From NCBI GenBank assembly GCA_029255685.2, contig CM055311.2, positions 60,043,048 through 60,107,047 of the forward strand: a stretch of 64,000 nt of DNA, in the 5' to 3' direction. Below are positions 34,655 to 45,754 of the stretch, piece by piece. The position numbers and the translations under genes are program-made. This stretch comes from Silene conica (taxonomy: Eukaryota > Streptophyta > Magnoliopsida > Caryophyllales > Caryophyllaceae). Every line of letters starts with the position of its first letter. Within the stretch, counting starts at the first letter, position 1. The notes below the pieces were generated by a model. The model saw only the letters and a program-made list of their open reading frames with translations, was not told the DNA's origin and did no database searches.

Positions 34655-36976
34655 TGTAATACCTCGTGTTTTTATTATAATATTTATTTATTTATTTTAT
34701 ACTTGGCGTGAAACAGATAATATCTCGGCATCAATATTCGATAATGTAATTATCGAATAGTGAACTTATCAAATAAGTGTTGTTTTTATTTTATGTGGTC
34801 CATGAGAGTCGAACTAGGGACCTTTGGCACACGGTTTGGGCCTTGATATGCGTGTCCCATGGATCAGCCCACACTACACCACGTCCTTATTGCAAATACA
34901 AACAAACACCTACAGCCTCCCTACCGTCATTATTCAACCCTAAATCCTTAACCTAAATTTACCCCAATCAACTTTCTATCACCACACATCTAGTGCCGAC
35001 ACTGCAAGGTCTATAGGGAAGGTTCTTACGGTGGCTTGAGAGTAGTCTAGGGTTGCTCGATGTCAGCGTGAAACAGGTAAGTCTATCACGATTTCATCTT
35101 CGCTGTTCTGTACTCCTTCCTTTCAACCCGCTTTTACCTTCATGTAATCGTACTGACAGTTCTAATTGCGTCTGGTTTTGATCTATGATATGTAGTAATC
35201 ATGTTTTGACCATGGTTGAGTCGTCGTTGACCGCCGTTGACCGTCGTCTGGGATTGTTTTGTCGTTGTGTCAGAGTCTGCCATAGTCGTTTCAGAATCGT
35301 ATTGTGTACATGTCGTGTTTATGCATCAATTTGAATTCGTTCAGTTTACGTTTGCTTAAGTTGTTAAGGTGTTTGGTTTGGTGGTAGTCAAGGTGGTTCT
35401 GGGGTGGTTTTCGTGGCAGGTATTAGGGGTGTATTTCGTTCTTACAGTGGGATTCGTCGGGTGTGTGTGACAACGTAAAATATGTACAGTCATGGTGGTT
35501 GCGGGTTTGTTAGCGTCTGTTTGGTGGTGGTGGTGTAGTCGGCAGCCACTGGCTCCCTCCCTGGAACCACCACGGCTCAGAGGCGAGCCTGGTGGTGTTC
35601 CTGGAGGCGTCGGGGGCTGCAATTGGTGCCGTGTCTCGGTGTTTGACAGAGTGTTGGGAAGGGCTGTTCGTTTTTCGATTTTCGTTTTGTACTCGGGGAT
35701 GTCTGTTGGGCCATCACGTTAATTTTTGGGGCCATGTATTATTATTATTATTATTATTAATATTATAGTTATCATTATTACTATTACAAGTTTATGTTGT
35801 GTTGATATTAATTTTATATTATTTTCCATGTTGATTTTGTTACTAGCCTTATTAAATTTTATTGCTAAATATCATAATTGGTGTTTATATGAGAACTAGT
35901 TTTGTTAATAGGAATAATGTTAATATCATGATTAAAATTATTGTTAGTAATACTAGTCATATTAGTAGCTATTGTTATGGTTAATATTGTTGTCAATGTG
36001 TATTGTTATTATTATTAATTACTTACGTTGTTATTGCTCTTGATTTAGTAGTATTTGGTTATTTGAATGCCTATTGTATATAGTAAGTTTTTTTTTTAGT
36101 AAGCTTATAATTGACTAATGATGAATTATATGAATAAGGAGTTAATAATAATTGATATGTATACGAGCATGCTTATAGTATGTTATGAGTTTATGACTAT
36201 GAACATGGTCCAGTAATTTTAGCAATGTGATTGTATGGGTAGAAATTGATATTAAGTACTAATTATAGGAACTGAGTTCGGTTATTCAAGGTGGAACATT
36301 TCTAGCAGCTGTTCGGTTGTCAATCCGCAATTGAGGTAGGGGAGATACTGGTATATGACGATGTGTAAACTGTTCTTATTTGTTTAAGCATGTTTGTGAT
36401 ATAATACCATGTGATCGTATATAGTGTTATCTATATTATTCTGTGATATAATACGATGTGAAAATAAAGGGTCTGTGATTGGTGCGGAGATAAAGGGTCT
36501 GTGATTGGTGCGGAGATAAAGGGTCTGTGTTTGGTGCGGAGATAAAGGGTCTGTGTTTGGTGCGGAGTTTATTTGGCGTTGGATCGGTGCGGAGTATATT
36601 ATATTGTTGTCTTATTTATCTTTCTACTCAACCTCGCGGTTGACCCTGTGTATTCGTGTACACCTACGATGATCCGGAATGAGGAGTAGATTTTTCAGGT
36701 CAGTGACAAATGGACAGGAGCTTGGGCATGGAGAGAGACATGGCATGGACCTACTTAGAGTTAGATCACATTTAGATATCGTCAGTTGTACTTTCACTTT
36801 ATCAAGTTTGGAACTCGTAATTGTTGTAATACCAAGTTCAATTTAATCAGTATTTATATAAATTACCTTTGGTTGTTTACCTTGTTATTCACTACCTCGG
36901 ATATTCCGGGATGGTAACAGTCCTATTTAGTTGAGAATGTCTTGCTAAAGGCTCTTAAATAAATGGGGGTGTTACA
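34655..36976 (+). repeat. Complete 3' LTR (2322 bp)
   Basis: TGTAATACCTCG to GGGTGTTACA. It contains the 26-bp array (36464-36595), a TATA-like TATATTATATTG (36595-36606) and the conserved hairpin (36628-36643). Confidence 0.85.
36628..36643 (+). promoter_or_regulatory. Conserved LTR hairpin near the probable transcript start
   Basis: TCAACCTCGCGGTTGA has a 6-bp stem and 4-nt loop and sits about 22-33 nt after a TATA-like stretch. The same hairpin is in every LARD LTR copy here: 28287-28302, 30458-30473, 46627-46642, 47491-47506, 53837-53852 and 61297-61312. The 47 kb and 53 kb copies differ only in the loop. Confidence 0.65.
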
Positions 36977-37017
36977 CAAGAAGAGTGATCGTAGGATTGA
37001 GAACCATTTCCCATCAT

Positions 37018-37714
37018 ACATTAATTTTCACTTCCTAACTTCAAATCATAATTTCATTGATTTTTTTTGTAACAACAATATAAGCAATATAATCATATCT
37101 AGGGACTATAAATAATCTTAGCTGGCTTCCGCTCTACTTTATAAATCGGTTTGGTCAAAACTCGGTTCAAACTCAATTAGACTTAGTTCGAGTCAAGCTT
37201 CACCAAATTCAATTTGATCTCGAGCTCCCAAAAGCTTAGATCTGAAGCATATTTTTATCATTGTTAATATGATTTAAATATTTTTTAGATTTATTTATTT
37301 ATAAGTATGTTATTTGTTATTTATAATTGTATTATATTAATATATTCAAAAAATTTATAATTATATTATGTAAATAAAAGAATCTTTAACTTTGCGAGCT
37401 CGAGTCTGGTTCGAACTTTTTTTGCGACGGGCTCGAGCATTTCCTAAGTTGCACTCGAGCTTTAATTTTAGGCTCGAAAAGCGTTGAGCTAAACCCGAAC
37501 TCGAGCTCAGATAGATTCGATTGCACCCCTAAATTCGTGACATTAGAAGCTCATAATATATTATCTAACACATTACATAAGATTCATACAACTACAAATG
37601 ATTTTGCATGTAAATTTGAAAATCTACGACTCAACTCCTAAAGCAAGGCCTTATGGAATTGTCCACTTCCTAAATATAGTCCATTAATATATAAATTTAC
37701 ACTGAAAAACTAAT
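37018..37714. other. Intergenic, with a GCTCGAG-type repeat
   Basis: AT-rich. 37145-37520 holds scattered CTCGAGC and GGTTCGAAC motifs, a degenerate repeat resembling 5335-5460. No gene is seen. Confidence 0.4.
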
Positions 37715-37903
37715 TTACTCCTGCCATTTCAATGAGATTCGATCAAAACTATCAGAAAAGTTGAATTCCTCTTCAAGCATCTCAATATTTTCTTCTCTAA
37801 TTGGCTCTAGTCCGGGAGGAAGAGAAGGCTTACGAGGATAAAGAATAGGAGAAGGAGCGACCTCCATTGAAAAGTTCTTGTTGGCAATGCTCTTTCTTTC
37901 CAT
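37715..37903 (-). CDS. Hypothetical 62-residue protein
   Basis: An ATG-to-stop frame on the minus strand. The product has a Pro-rich middle (APSPILYPRKPSLPPGLEPI) followed by an acidic stretch (EEEFNFSDSFDRISLKWQE). It looks less random than other short frames here: mixed composition, no low-complexity run and no overlap with an identified transposon. There is no signal peptide or membrane segment, and I do not recognise a family. It could be a small gene, the last exon of a larger one, or chance. Confidence 0.35.
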   Translation of the reverse strand: MERKSIANKNFSMEVAPSPILYPRKPSLPPGLEPIREENIEMLEEEFNFSDSFDRISLKWQE

Positions 37904-38731
37904 TGTTCAAAGCAAATAATTTGAAAAACTATATATGCTTAATTGATGTAAAATTTAAGCTTAATGCCTCTACGCAATTTCTTATATTTTGATATTCTTG
38001 ATCTCAAAATAAAGAAATCATATGCTATAAGAGTATAAATTTTTTTATTCTCTCTTCTTCTTGTTATAAAAAAGAAGAGAGACGAATTTGTCTTTATTAA
38101 ACACTTTTAATGTATATTTATTTCTATTCAATAAAAATTTACTCATCAAATTATAGAATTGGTATTTATATGTGATTATGTAATAGATACCAGATATGAA
38201 GTTACATTTCAACCATACATTTTTAACAAATAACACCCATCCCATATTAGTATTATTTAAAAAAATGCAAGCAAAAATAGTAAATTTGTGCATTTTTTTT
38301 GCAATTAACAAATTTACAATGGGGTAACTAATTATAAGTAATTAGGATGGTTTTAGTTCTATACGTTTTCTTTTTGACACCCTTAAATTACTATATTTTG
38401 CCCGAGTAAATAACAAAAATACCCTTTTTTATCCGTTTTTCATTTTTCATTAATTTCCCTCATTTTTCACTATATCATCTAACGTTCATACATTTTCATA
38501 ATTAATAATTGTCATTGTTTGTTTTCCATCTAACAAAATAATAAAGAACAATTCAAGGTCAACAATTTCTATAACTTACTTATTATAGTTGGTACTTTAT
38601 ATTTGTTAACATTAATAACATTAATACAATATTATCAGATACAAAGCCGTAATTACTCTTTCATATACGTATTTTACTTAATCACTTACATTTTACATAA
38701 AATTTCCATAACTCTACCCTCACTCCCAAAT
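37904..38731. other. AT-rich stretch
   Basis: No gene is recognised. A short inverted repeat (TCTCTCTTCTTC and GAAGAAGAGAGA-like arms) lies at about 38048-38083. The open frame at 38045-38311 is AT-driven. Confidence 0.35.
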
Positions 38732-38740
38732 TATATTTTA

Positions 38741-39799
38741 GAGTAAATTAACAAAAACTCCCTTCAATATACCACTTTTCAAAATTAACTCCCTTATGAA
38801 ATTTTTTTAATTTTTTACCCCTAAAAGATATACTCTGATCAAAATTTATTTACACCCAAAGTGACGGACAGGGAGTATATTCCGTCAATTCTTAAATTAA
38901 TTGTATTTTTTGGACGAATTTGCCATTCTGCTCTCTTGTTTTTACCTCACATCATTTTCATCTACTTTAATTTCGTATTCATTCATCAACAACTTCATCT
39001 TCATCTTCATACACTCCCTTCTTCAACTTTCCCCAACTTTCCCCAAATTAAAGTATGTTCATCTTTTTCATCTTCATTTCTGATTCTAATTTGCAATTAG
39101 TATAATGTTCATCTTTTCCCCAATTTGATTTTAATTGGGTTTCGAACCCAGAAATTAGGGTATGAAAGCCAGAAATTACCAATCCAAACACACGAAATTA
39201 GGGTTAAACCCAGAAAATAGGGACTCGAAACCAGAAAGTTGAGATTAAAACCCTGAAATTAGGTTTTCATACCCAAAAATTAAGGTTTAAAAACCGAAAA
39301 TTAGGATTTTAACCCATAAAATAGGGTTTCAAGCAACGATTTTTTGGATTTCAAACCCACAAATTATACTAAACCACACATAAATTTTAGTACTATAAAC
39401 CCAGAAATTTAAAACTACAAACACGAGCAATAAAAAAAATTGAAGACTACAAACATGAGGACGAGAGAGGAAACTTATTACATATATGAATCTGGCTTGA
39501 AATCATACAAATTGAACCCAGAATGATTTTTGAATTTTGATAAAACAGTGAAATTCGTTTTTTCGATAGAACAATGAAAGGGGTTGAAAGATAAGTGAAA
39601 ATGAAGAGTCGGGGTAAATGTTAGGTTAATAATAAAACAAGGGCAAATCGGTCACAAATTCGTATCTTCCACCAGAAACTTACTTTGAGTGCCAATTTTG
39701 ATCAGAGTACATCTTTTGGGGGTAAAAAATTAAAAAGTTTTCATAAGGGAGTTAATTTTGAAAAGTGGTATATTGAAGGAAGTTTTTGTTAATTTACTC
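38741..39799. mobile_element. Mutator-like element, 1059 bp, ~105-bp terminal repeats
   Basis: The ends start GAGTAAATTAACAAAAACT and are inverted copies over about 105 bp with few differences. The 9-bp duplication TATATTTTA flanks both sides (38732-38740, 39800-39808). Long terminal repeats plus a 9-bp duplication are diagnostic of Mutator-like elements. No transposase is present, so it is non-autonomous. The interior includes a degenerate array of ACCCAGAAATTAGGGT-like units (about 39140-39410), and the open frames at 38861-39100 are not convincing. Confidence 0.85.
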
Positions 39800-39808
39800 T
39801 ATATTTTA

Positions 39809-40317
39809 TCTCCATCAATTACCCCTCTCCAAGTACAAACCAAACAACTATTAAAAATATTGCTTCAAAAGAAGCTATTTTTATCCCACTTTGGTAAAAT
39901 AAATAGGAGTATTATAGTTTATAAGTGATCACTTGATTTACACTACCGATATTGTTGTAGTGAAGTGGCTATGCCCTTTTGGAAATAAAATCGCTTATTT
40001 TCTATGTAATTTTGCACAATTTCCAAGTTTGATAGTTCAGTCATCTATACTGACTATCACGGTTTTTCCATACGGATTGTTCAGTCTTCTATGTTGATTG
40101 TTGCATTTTTCATACTAATGGTGCTATTTTCCAAATCCTATTTGCGATTCGACTCATTTCGAGTCGGTTCTATCTTTTTTTACTTGCATTATGGACATGA
40201 TTTCGTATTTTATTATGTTATGCCTTTTATTGCAGTTGTGGACCAAAAATCGATTAAACAAGAGCGAAAATCAAGAGATTTGAAGCAAGTAAGAGCTAAG
40301 GAATAAAATAAGTATGT
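39809..40317. other. Stretch before the CCGG array, possibly LTR
   Basis: No gene is recognised. The frame at 40091-40306 is low-complexity at its start and runs into the array. This may be the 5' part of an LTR, but I cannot set an end. Confidence 0.3.
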
Positions 40318-40930
40318 GTAGGTGCTCTAATCCGGACCCTAGCCGGCATCCGGGGTCCCGGATGGAAATTCATGTCTATCCCCTTCAAATTTGCAATGCC
40401 GAGAGTTAGTGTTTTGAGGTTTGAATTGTGATCCAGGCTCCAACCGGCATCCGGCCTCCCAGATCCCACGTCCTTCAATTCCTATATTTGGTCAAAAGCC
40501 AAGGCAAGAAGATCTCATCCGGTTGCCCGACATTCGGCCGGCCAGATGAGAATACATGGACTTAGCAATTTGGAAATGCAAATGCCGAAAGTCAGGAAGT
40601 TTTGGAATGAATTGTCATCCGGTCCCCTACCAGCATCCGGGGTCCCGGATCCCAGTACCTGCTATCACACTTAGGCTCTGTGAAGACTCAAAGAATAAGT
40701 CTCATCCGGGGGCCCGACATCCGGCCGACCGGATGGGAATACAAGAACTAATTACAAAGTTGAATGCAATGCCGAGAGTTCGAGATTTGAGAAATGTATT
40801 CTCATTCGGTCCTCAACCGGCATCCGGCCTCTCGGACGGGATTACCTGGGAACGTCAAGTTCAAGTCATAAGTCAAGACTGCGCTCTCATCCGATCCTCA
40901 GCCGGCATCCAGCCGACCGGATGAGACCCC
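40318..40930. repeat. Degenerate array of CCGGCATCCGG-containing units
   Basis: Seven or so units at roughly 80-100 bp spacing each contain a CATCCGG...CCGGATG type core and a spacer with AATGC(C)GAGAGT. The array is far richer in G+C than its surroundings and accounts for the open frames at 40296-40478 and 40556-40924. Confidence 0.75.
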
Positions 40931-41990
40931 TGTTTACTTATGTCGAGTTTTTCCTCTTTTTCTACCTTTATTAAAGAGTACCTATAAATACTACGTGTTA
41001 ATAGACATATAATACAACTTATAATACATCCTTAGAACAGATTATTAGCTCTTAATGAACCCTAGAAAACTCTTCTTAGCTTAATGTTTCCTCCGTTACT
41101 AGTTACTCAAACACCAAAAATCTCTCCTTCAATAGCTTAGATCTTAGATTGTTCTTATTTCTAGTCTATCACTTGGGTTGTAGCTTGGATATTGTTGAAG
41201 AATCCCTTCCTTAATGATCAAAGTTACTCCTTTTTGGTTTAATATTTCCTTAATCTCTTGTTTAATCATTTATTTAAATTTAGTTCATCATCTTGGTTCT
41301 TATTTTAGTTACCATGATTAGTTCTTCTTTATATATTGTGATGGATTGTGTTGATTGTGTTGTTATAATCATCATGAGTGAGCAGTTTCTATACTAGGGT
41401 CATTGGTGAGCCTTGGTGAGGTTAGGTTTGGGGTTTCTAGCATGTCTCTTAGTTGCAATTTGATAGTTGACACCGTTCTTGTTATTGTGCCCTTAAGGTG
41501 TTTGGGGAAATGCCTGGGTGAGTAATCTAGGTTTTGACACTTGAATTTTGTCTCTTTATTAGGGGAGTAGCCTAGCCACGATTTAGGACGCCACAATCTC
41601 GAGGGGTTGGGCGTTGGTTGAGCAAATTGACCCCCGACCTAGGCTAAGTGGAGATCGGGAGAAGAGGTTTAGACCTTAGTGTGCTATCACCTTGTTGGCC
41701 CTTTTCACATGCTAGTTACCCTTGCTTGACCTTACCTTAGGTGAACCCATTGCCCTAGTCTTCTTTATCAATTGTTTACATTCGTTTTCCTTGACTCGTT
41801 TAGTAGTTCTATGTTAGCAAATTGCCAACCTTTCTTCTAGACCGAGACAAACTAGTAGTAAGCAAGCAAACTTAGAGTCAATTTACCGTCCTTTGGGTTC
41901 GACCCTCGCATACTACACCAGATTTCGTCCGCTTGCGGGGTTTATAAATATTAAAACTCGTAACCAACAACAAAACAACAATTAATTCAC
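40931..41990. mobile_element. LTR-like sequence, boundaries not found
   Basis: A TATAAATA (40982-40989) is followed about 1 kb later by sequence ending GGGTTCGACCCTCGCATAC and a TTTATAAATATT stretch, an arrangement I associate with LTRs of large gypsy elements. With the array at 40318 this could be one solo LTR of about 2 kb. I found no TG/CA ends or target duplication, so this is tentative. No gene is seen. Confidence 0.3.
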
Positions 41991-42786
41991 CTCTAAATCC
42001 TTCTTTTGATGCCATATATACTACCTAATTTCTCATTCAAAAACACACCATACATTCTTTCCTCAATCCGTTTCCTTTTCTAATACATCTCATTTCATAG
42101 GGTTGGTTTTGGTAACGTTCTGTTAGTATGTAGTCCTCAATCTGAGTCTTTGTTCGTACACCTTAGACTCGTAAATCGTGTTAACCCTCGGAAGTTGGTT
42201 GCTAACAGGCCGTTTTTATCGAGCGGGAGAAATACAACTATAGGGCAGTGATTTTCAACGCCACAACATCTTTTTCCTCAAAATTTCGCAAGTTTATATG
42301 TTCGTTGCCTAATAGTCATACCGCCTATAGTGTAAATTTGTATTTTGAAAAATTCTCTACTCGTGCATTTTTTTTATTTAAGGCGATATGAATATGAATC
42401 TTTATACGTATATTATTTTAGACCGTATTTTCCTCACTCCCTTACTTAAACTCAATTTTGATATATTTGCCACAAAGAAAAATATTATGATTGGATATAA
42501 CAATTTGTTAGTATTCATATAAGAATCGACTATAAAGTTTGTTTGTTGGGTCCATTGATATATTGGCGTATTGTGACATATTATATGTTCTGAAAATTTT
42601 GATTTATCTTAACTTATATGGTAATTTAAGATTAGCAATATGAAAATATTAGGCAATAGCTTTCATGTTAAGCCAAATGTTTACGCAACTATGTTTTTGC
42701 ATATTAACAATTATATATTATGGGTATTAAACTTTGTGATAAAGTGTTTTGAGTAAAATTAAGAGACGGAATATAAACTATCACAT
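41991..42786. other. AT-rich stretch before the LINE
   Basis: No gene or repeat boundary is recognised. It may include the LINE 5' untranslated region. Confidence 0.3.
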
Positions 42787-44520
42787 TTGAGTAAAATATT
42801 GTTGTATATTTTACTTTTCAATTCTATTGTTTCAAGTGTGCATGGGATGTTGGATAGGGTCAAGGGTAAGGGGTTTGCGGTTTTTCAGTCTAAAACTAAT
42901 CATACTATGTTTAATCTTGATTTGCGTGCTACACCCTCAACAACTAAGTATGTCTCTGCTAAGGTGAGGTTGGGTGGTATTGTTGATGATGTTTCACCCC
43001 TGATTCCCCAATGGAACCTGAATACTATGTGGACTTCTGTCTGGGTACTACTCCGGGGGGCGGGTATATCCTGGCATGAAGTTTAGTGTTACTGCTCAAC
43101 CTTTTGATGGGCCAGTATTGTTTAATATTGGGGGTAATATTGATGTGGGAGGCCCAGCTGCTGGTAATCAAAATATGAATGTCAATATGGAGGTGGACAA
43201 CAGTGGGGATAAATTTAATAACTGTGATAATGACAATGGTCGTAAGAGGGATAATGGAAAGGCTCCCATGGTTGAGGAAGAGGGAGGAAATTTGAATGTT
43301 AATAAGGATGCATTCATTGCTGGAACTTCTGATGCTAGGCCTAGGGGAGGGGCTGCAGTGGGGGGCTATATCTTTGAAGGGGACAATGTTGGTACCTATC
43401 ATCTACAACAAGCCAACTTGCCACCCTTTCCTGGTCAGTTTTCTTCATCTGGTCCTTATGCTTACTTTGTTAATTTTGATGGGGAGGTGAGTACTACCAA
43501 AGTTGATAAAAATGTGTGTGTCCAAGAGGCTATTTTGAATAGGAGTTGAGAGTGATTTCAATTGGGCTAGGTTGGATGATGAGAATAGAGGGTATAATCA
43601 AACTTTTGACTCCCCTAATGGTGTCCCTATCATCTATCCATGTGCTTTCTATGGTTCACCAAGGAGGGCTGCTCATTCCTCCCCTTCTTCTAATAAGATT
43701 TCAAGTGAGGGAGATTCTGATGATCAATATATGGTGGCTGAGGGTTATGATCAAGCCCATATGTGTATGCATAATAGTCTGAAAAAGAATGATCTTGTCA
43801 TTACTATTGATGATTCGTCAAGCTCTAACTATTCAACACCTGAGTGGCCTTTTATGGGGCACTGATTCTGAGGATGACATGGCTGCATGGAACAAAAATC
43901 CACCCCCAAGTACAGGACAGGAAAATGTTAATACTGCCCGTTGGGTTGAACATCTCTTTGACACCAGAATTACAGGTACCAATGGGGGAGCAGGGTCTTA
44001 TTGATATTTCTTCTGATTTTGAGCCAGTGATGGGTGGGGTGGCTACTCCAGATACCAGGGGTGGGGATGTGGCTGAAGACAAGGTCGTGATGGATGGTTT
44101 GGGTGGTCTAGCCAGCAATAAGGTTGGTATTGAGTGGGAAGCTGTGATGGGTCCATTGAAAGCTTCTTCTTTTGGAGGACCATTCTGTTTAGAAAAAAAT
44201 GGTGAACAGAAGGTGGGTGCCATTGATGATGTTGAGGCTAATCTGCCACTGAAGAAAAGAAAATGTAGGACTGAGATTAAAGAGAATGAAATCCCTGGAA
44301 ACTGTCTTGTATCAATTGGATATGCGAAGGCATATCTCACTCAAATTGACAAGAAAATGCGTACGATGAAGCAGAATATGGATTTTGATGCAGGTACTAG
44401 TGGCGGTTTCAGAGTGAAGGTGGATGTTGATGGCATAAGCAGCTCAAGTGAAGGAGCAGTGATGAGTCCTCTTAAGGGTGTTGCGGAGGTTGGCCAAAAG
44501 CAAGCAACCTCCTCTAGCAC
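42787..44520 (+). pseudogene. LINE ORF1-like region, frameshifted
   Basis: Open segments chain along this stretch in changing frames: 42787-43086, 43076-43549, 43572-43865 and the first part of 43844-44575. The product is hydrophilic, Asn/Gly/Ser-rich, with a basic patch KKRKCR. I do not see the CCHC zinc knuckle or the DUF4283 pattern usual in plant L1 ORF1. Position just before the endonuclease is the main reason for the call. At least three frameshifts are needed to join it. Confidence 0.5.
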
Positions 44521-44523
44521 CCT

Positions 44524-45190
44524 GAGTGTCTTGGCTTGGAATTGTAAGGGTCTCAATGATGCTTTTCCCCTATAATTCCAAAGATTAGAGCATTAATAAC
44601 GGATAGCTCTCAGTAGTTTGTTTCGGTCGTTTGGTTTTGGAAGTTGTGTGGGATGGGATGCTGATGGAAGCTCGGGTGGGCTTTGGTGTGGTTGGAGGAG
44701 TTCTATAAACTTCTCTCTCTTTTGCGTGTAAACACTTCATCATCCTTTTCAATGATATGAATATCGAACTTCCTTGGTATATTGTCTTATTCTATGAGGA
44801 ACCGTCTACTTCCTTACGTATGGATGTTTTTACTTTGTTGGAATCGCGACTTCAACTTCTTCAATATCCGTACGTTATTGTGGGAGATTTTAATCAAGTG
44901 GAATATAGTATTGATAAGCGTAGTAAGAATATGGGAAATATTCAGGGAGCAATGGAATTTCATCAATGGCGAGTTACTAACGAGCTATTAGATATTCTGT
45001 TTAAAGGTCCTAGGTTTACTTGGTGTAATAATCGAGATGAGATTCATTGTGTATATGAAAGACTTGATAGAGCCTATGGGTCGAAGAACTGGTTTTGCCT
45101 TTTCCCGGATTCAGGGGTCAAACACTTTCCTATACAAATTTCTGACCATGCGTCTATAGTTTTGGACTTTGCTATGGTTGCTAATCAGGT
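44524..45190 (+). pseudogene. LINE ORF2 endonuclease (EEP/APE) domain, broken
   Basis: The domain opens with SVLAWNCKGLNDAF (WNCRGL motif), then meets a stop at 44573 and is disordered until 44757. From there the frame carries VIVGDFNQVEYS (GDFN), PRFTWCNNR, YERLDRAYG (RLDR) and ISDHASIVLDF (SDH), the conserved endonuclease-exonuclease-phosphatase motifs that nick target DNA. The stretch with the catalytic Glu is lost in the disordered part, so it cannot work as it stands. Confidence 0.8.
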
Positions 45191-45754
45191 GAAGAAACCT
45201 TATAAGATAGATGTTTGGTGTTTAGATAATGCAGAATGCCGGGAGGTGATTGAGGAAAGTTGGGGGCAACTTTTCATGGGATCACCGCAATTCCGGCTTA
45301 TGCGCAAACTCTCTTTCACTAGGGGAAAAATCAAGGAATGGGCTCTTGATAAGAAAGCTGACTGGAATTTCAGGTGTAGTGATTTTGATGATAGGCTTGA
45401 GAAGTCATTGGAGGACTGTTTTTTGGATGGCGACTCTTCTGAATATGACCGGGTAAATCTGGAGGTTTCTTTTTTTGCGAGGAATATCACTTCGTATTGG
45501 AAACAGCGTGCTAAATTAAAGTGGACTGTTGAAGGGGATACGTGTACGCGTTTTTTCTTTAATTGGGTTAAAGGTCGCGCTGGTAGCAATTTTATTCTTG
45601 GGATTAAGAAGGATTCTAATGAATGGACTTATAATCCGAATGAAGTTGCAAAGGAGTTTCGCGACTATTTTTTCAATATTTTCTGGGATCCTGAGCCTTC
45701 TTGTGTGGGTCAGAGGGCGCAGTCGAGGAATCTGGGTCATGAACTTTTGATAAT
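45191..45754 (+). pseudogene. LINE ORF2 linker between endonuclease and RT
   Basis: This continues the frame opened at 44757, with the pattern SYWKQRAKLKWTVEGDTCTR then FFFNWVKGRAGSNF, a usual L1 linker motif (W..rak..W...GD.nt..Fh). A frameshift near 45740 breaks the frame. Confidence 0.75.

Larger units (their letters stand above)
27953..36976 (+). mobile_element. LARD-like LTR element with inverted left LTR (9024 bp)
   Basis: In order: a complete LTR in minus orientation (27953-30273), 138 bp of inverted internal sequence (30274-30411), the last 396 bp of an LTR in plus orientation (30412-30807), a primer site, an internal region (30808-34654), a purine tract and a complete plus LTR (34655-36976). 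CAAGA flanks both ends (27948-27952, 36977-36981), and copy A shows the empty site with one CAAGA (15779-15783). No gag or pol is present. Both outer ends are the GTGTTACA (U5) end, unlike a normal element, which has one U3 and one U5 end. The paired frames at 29207-29437 and 35492-35722 are mirror images in the two LTRs and I do not call them genes. Confidence 0.85.
23522..37017. repeat. Copy B of the 2.06-kb segment, with four insertions
   Basis: It is the same sequence as copy A in direct orientation, expanded to 13.5 kb by a Helitron, a Stowaway MITE, another MITE and a 9-kb LTR element, each listed separately. The residual pieces are 23522-24290, 26026-26182, 26445-27087, 27489-27952 and 36982-37017. 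Confidence 0.75.

Noticed and set aside
43852..44556. Minus-strand open frames within the LINE
   Set aside because: They are antisense to the LINE coding strand, with no recognisable content of their own.
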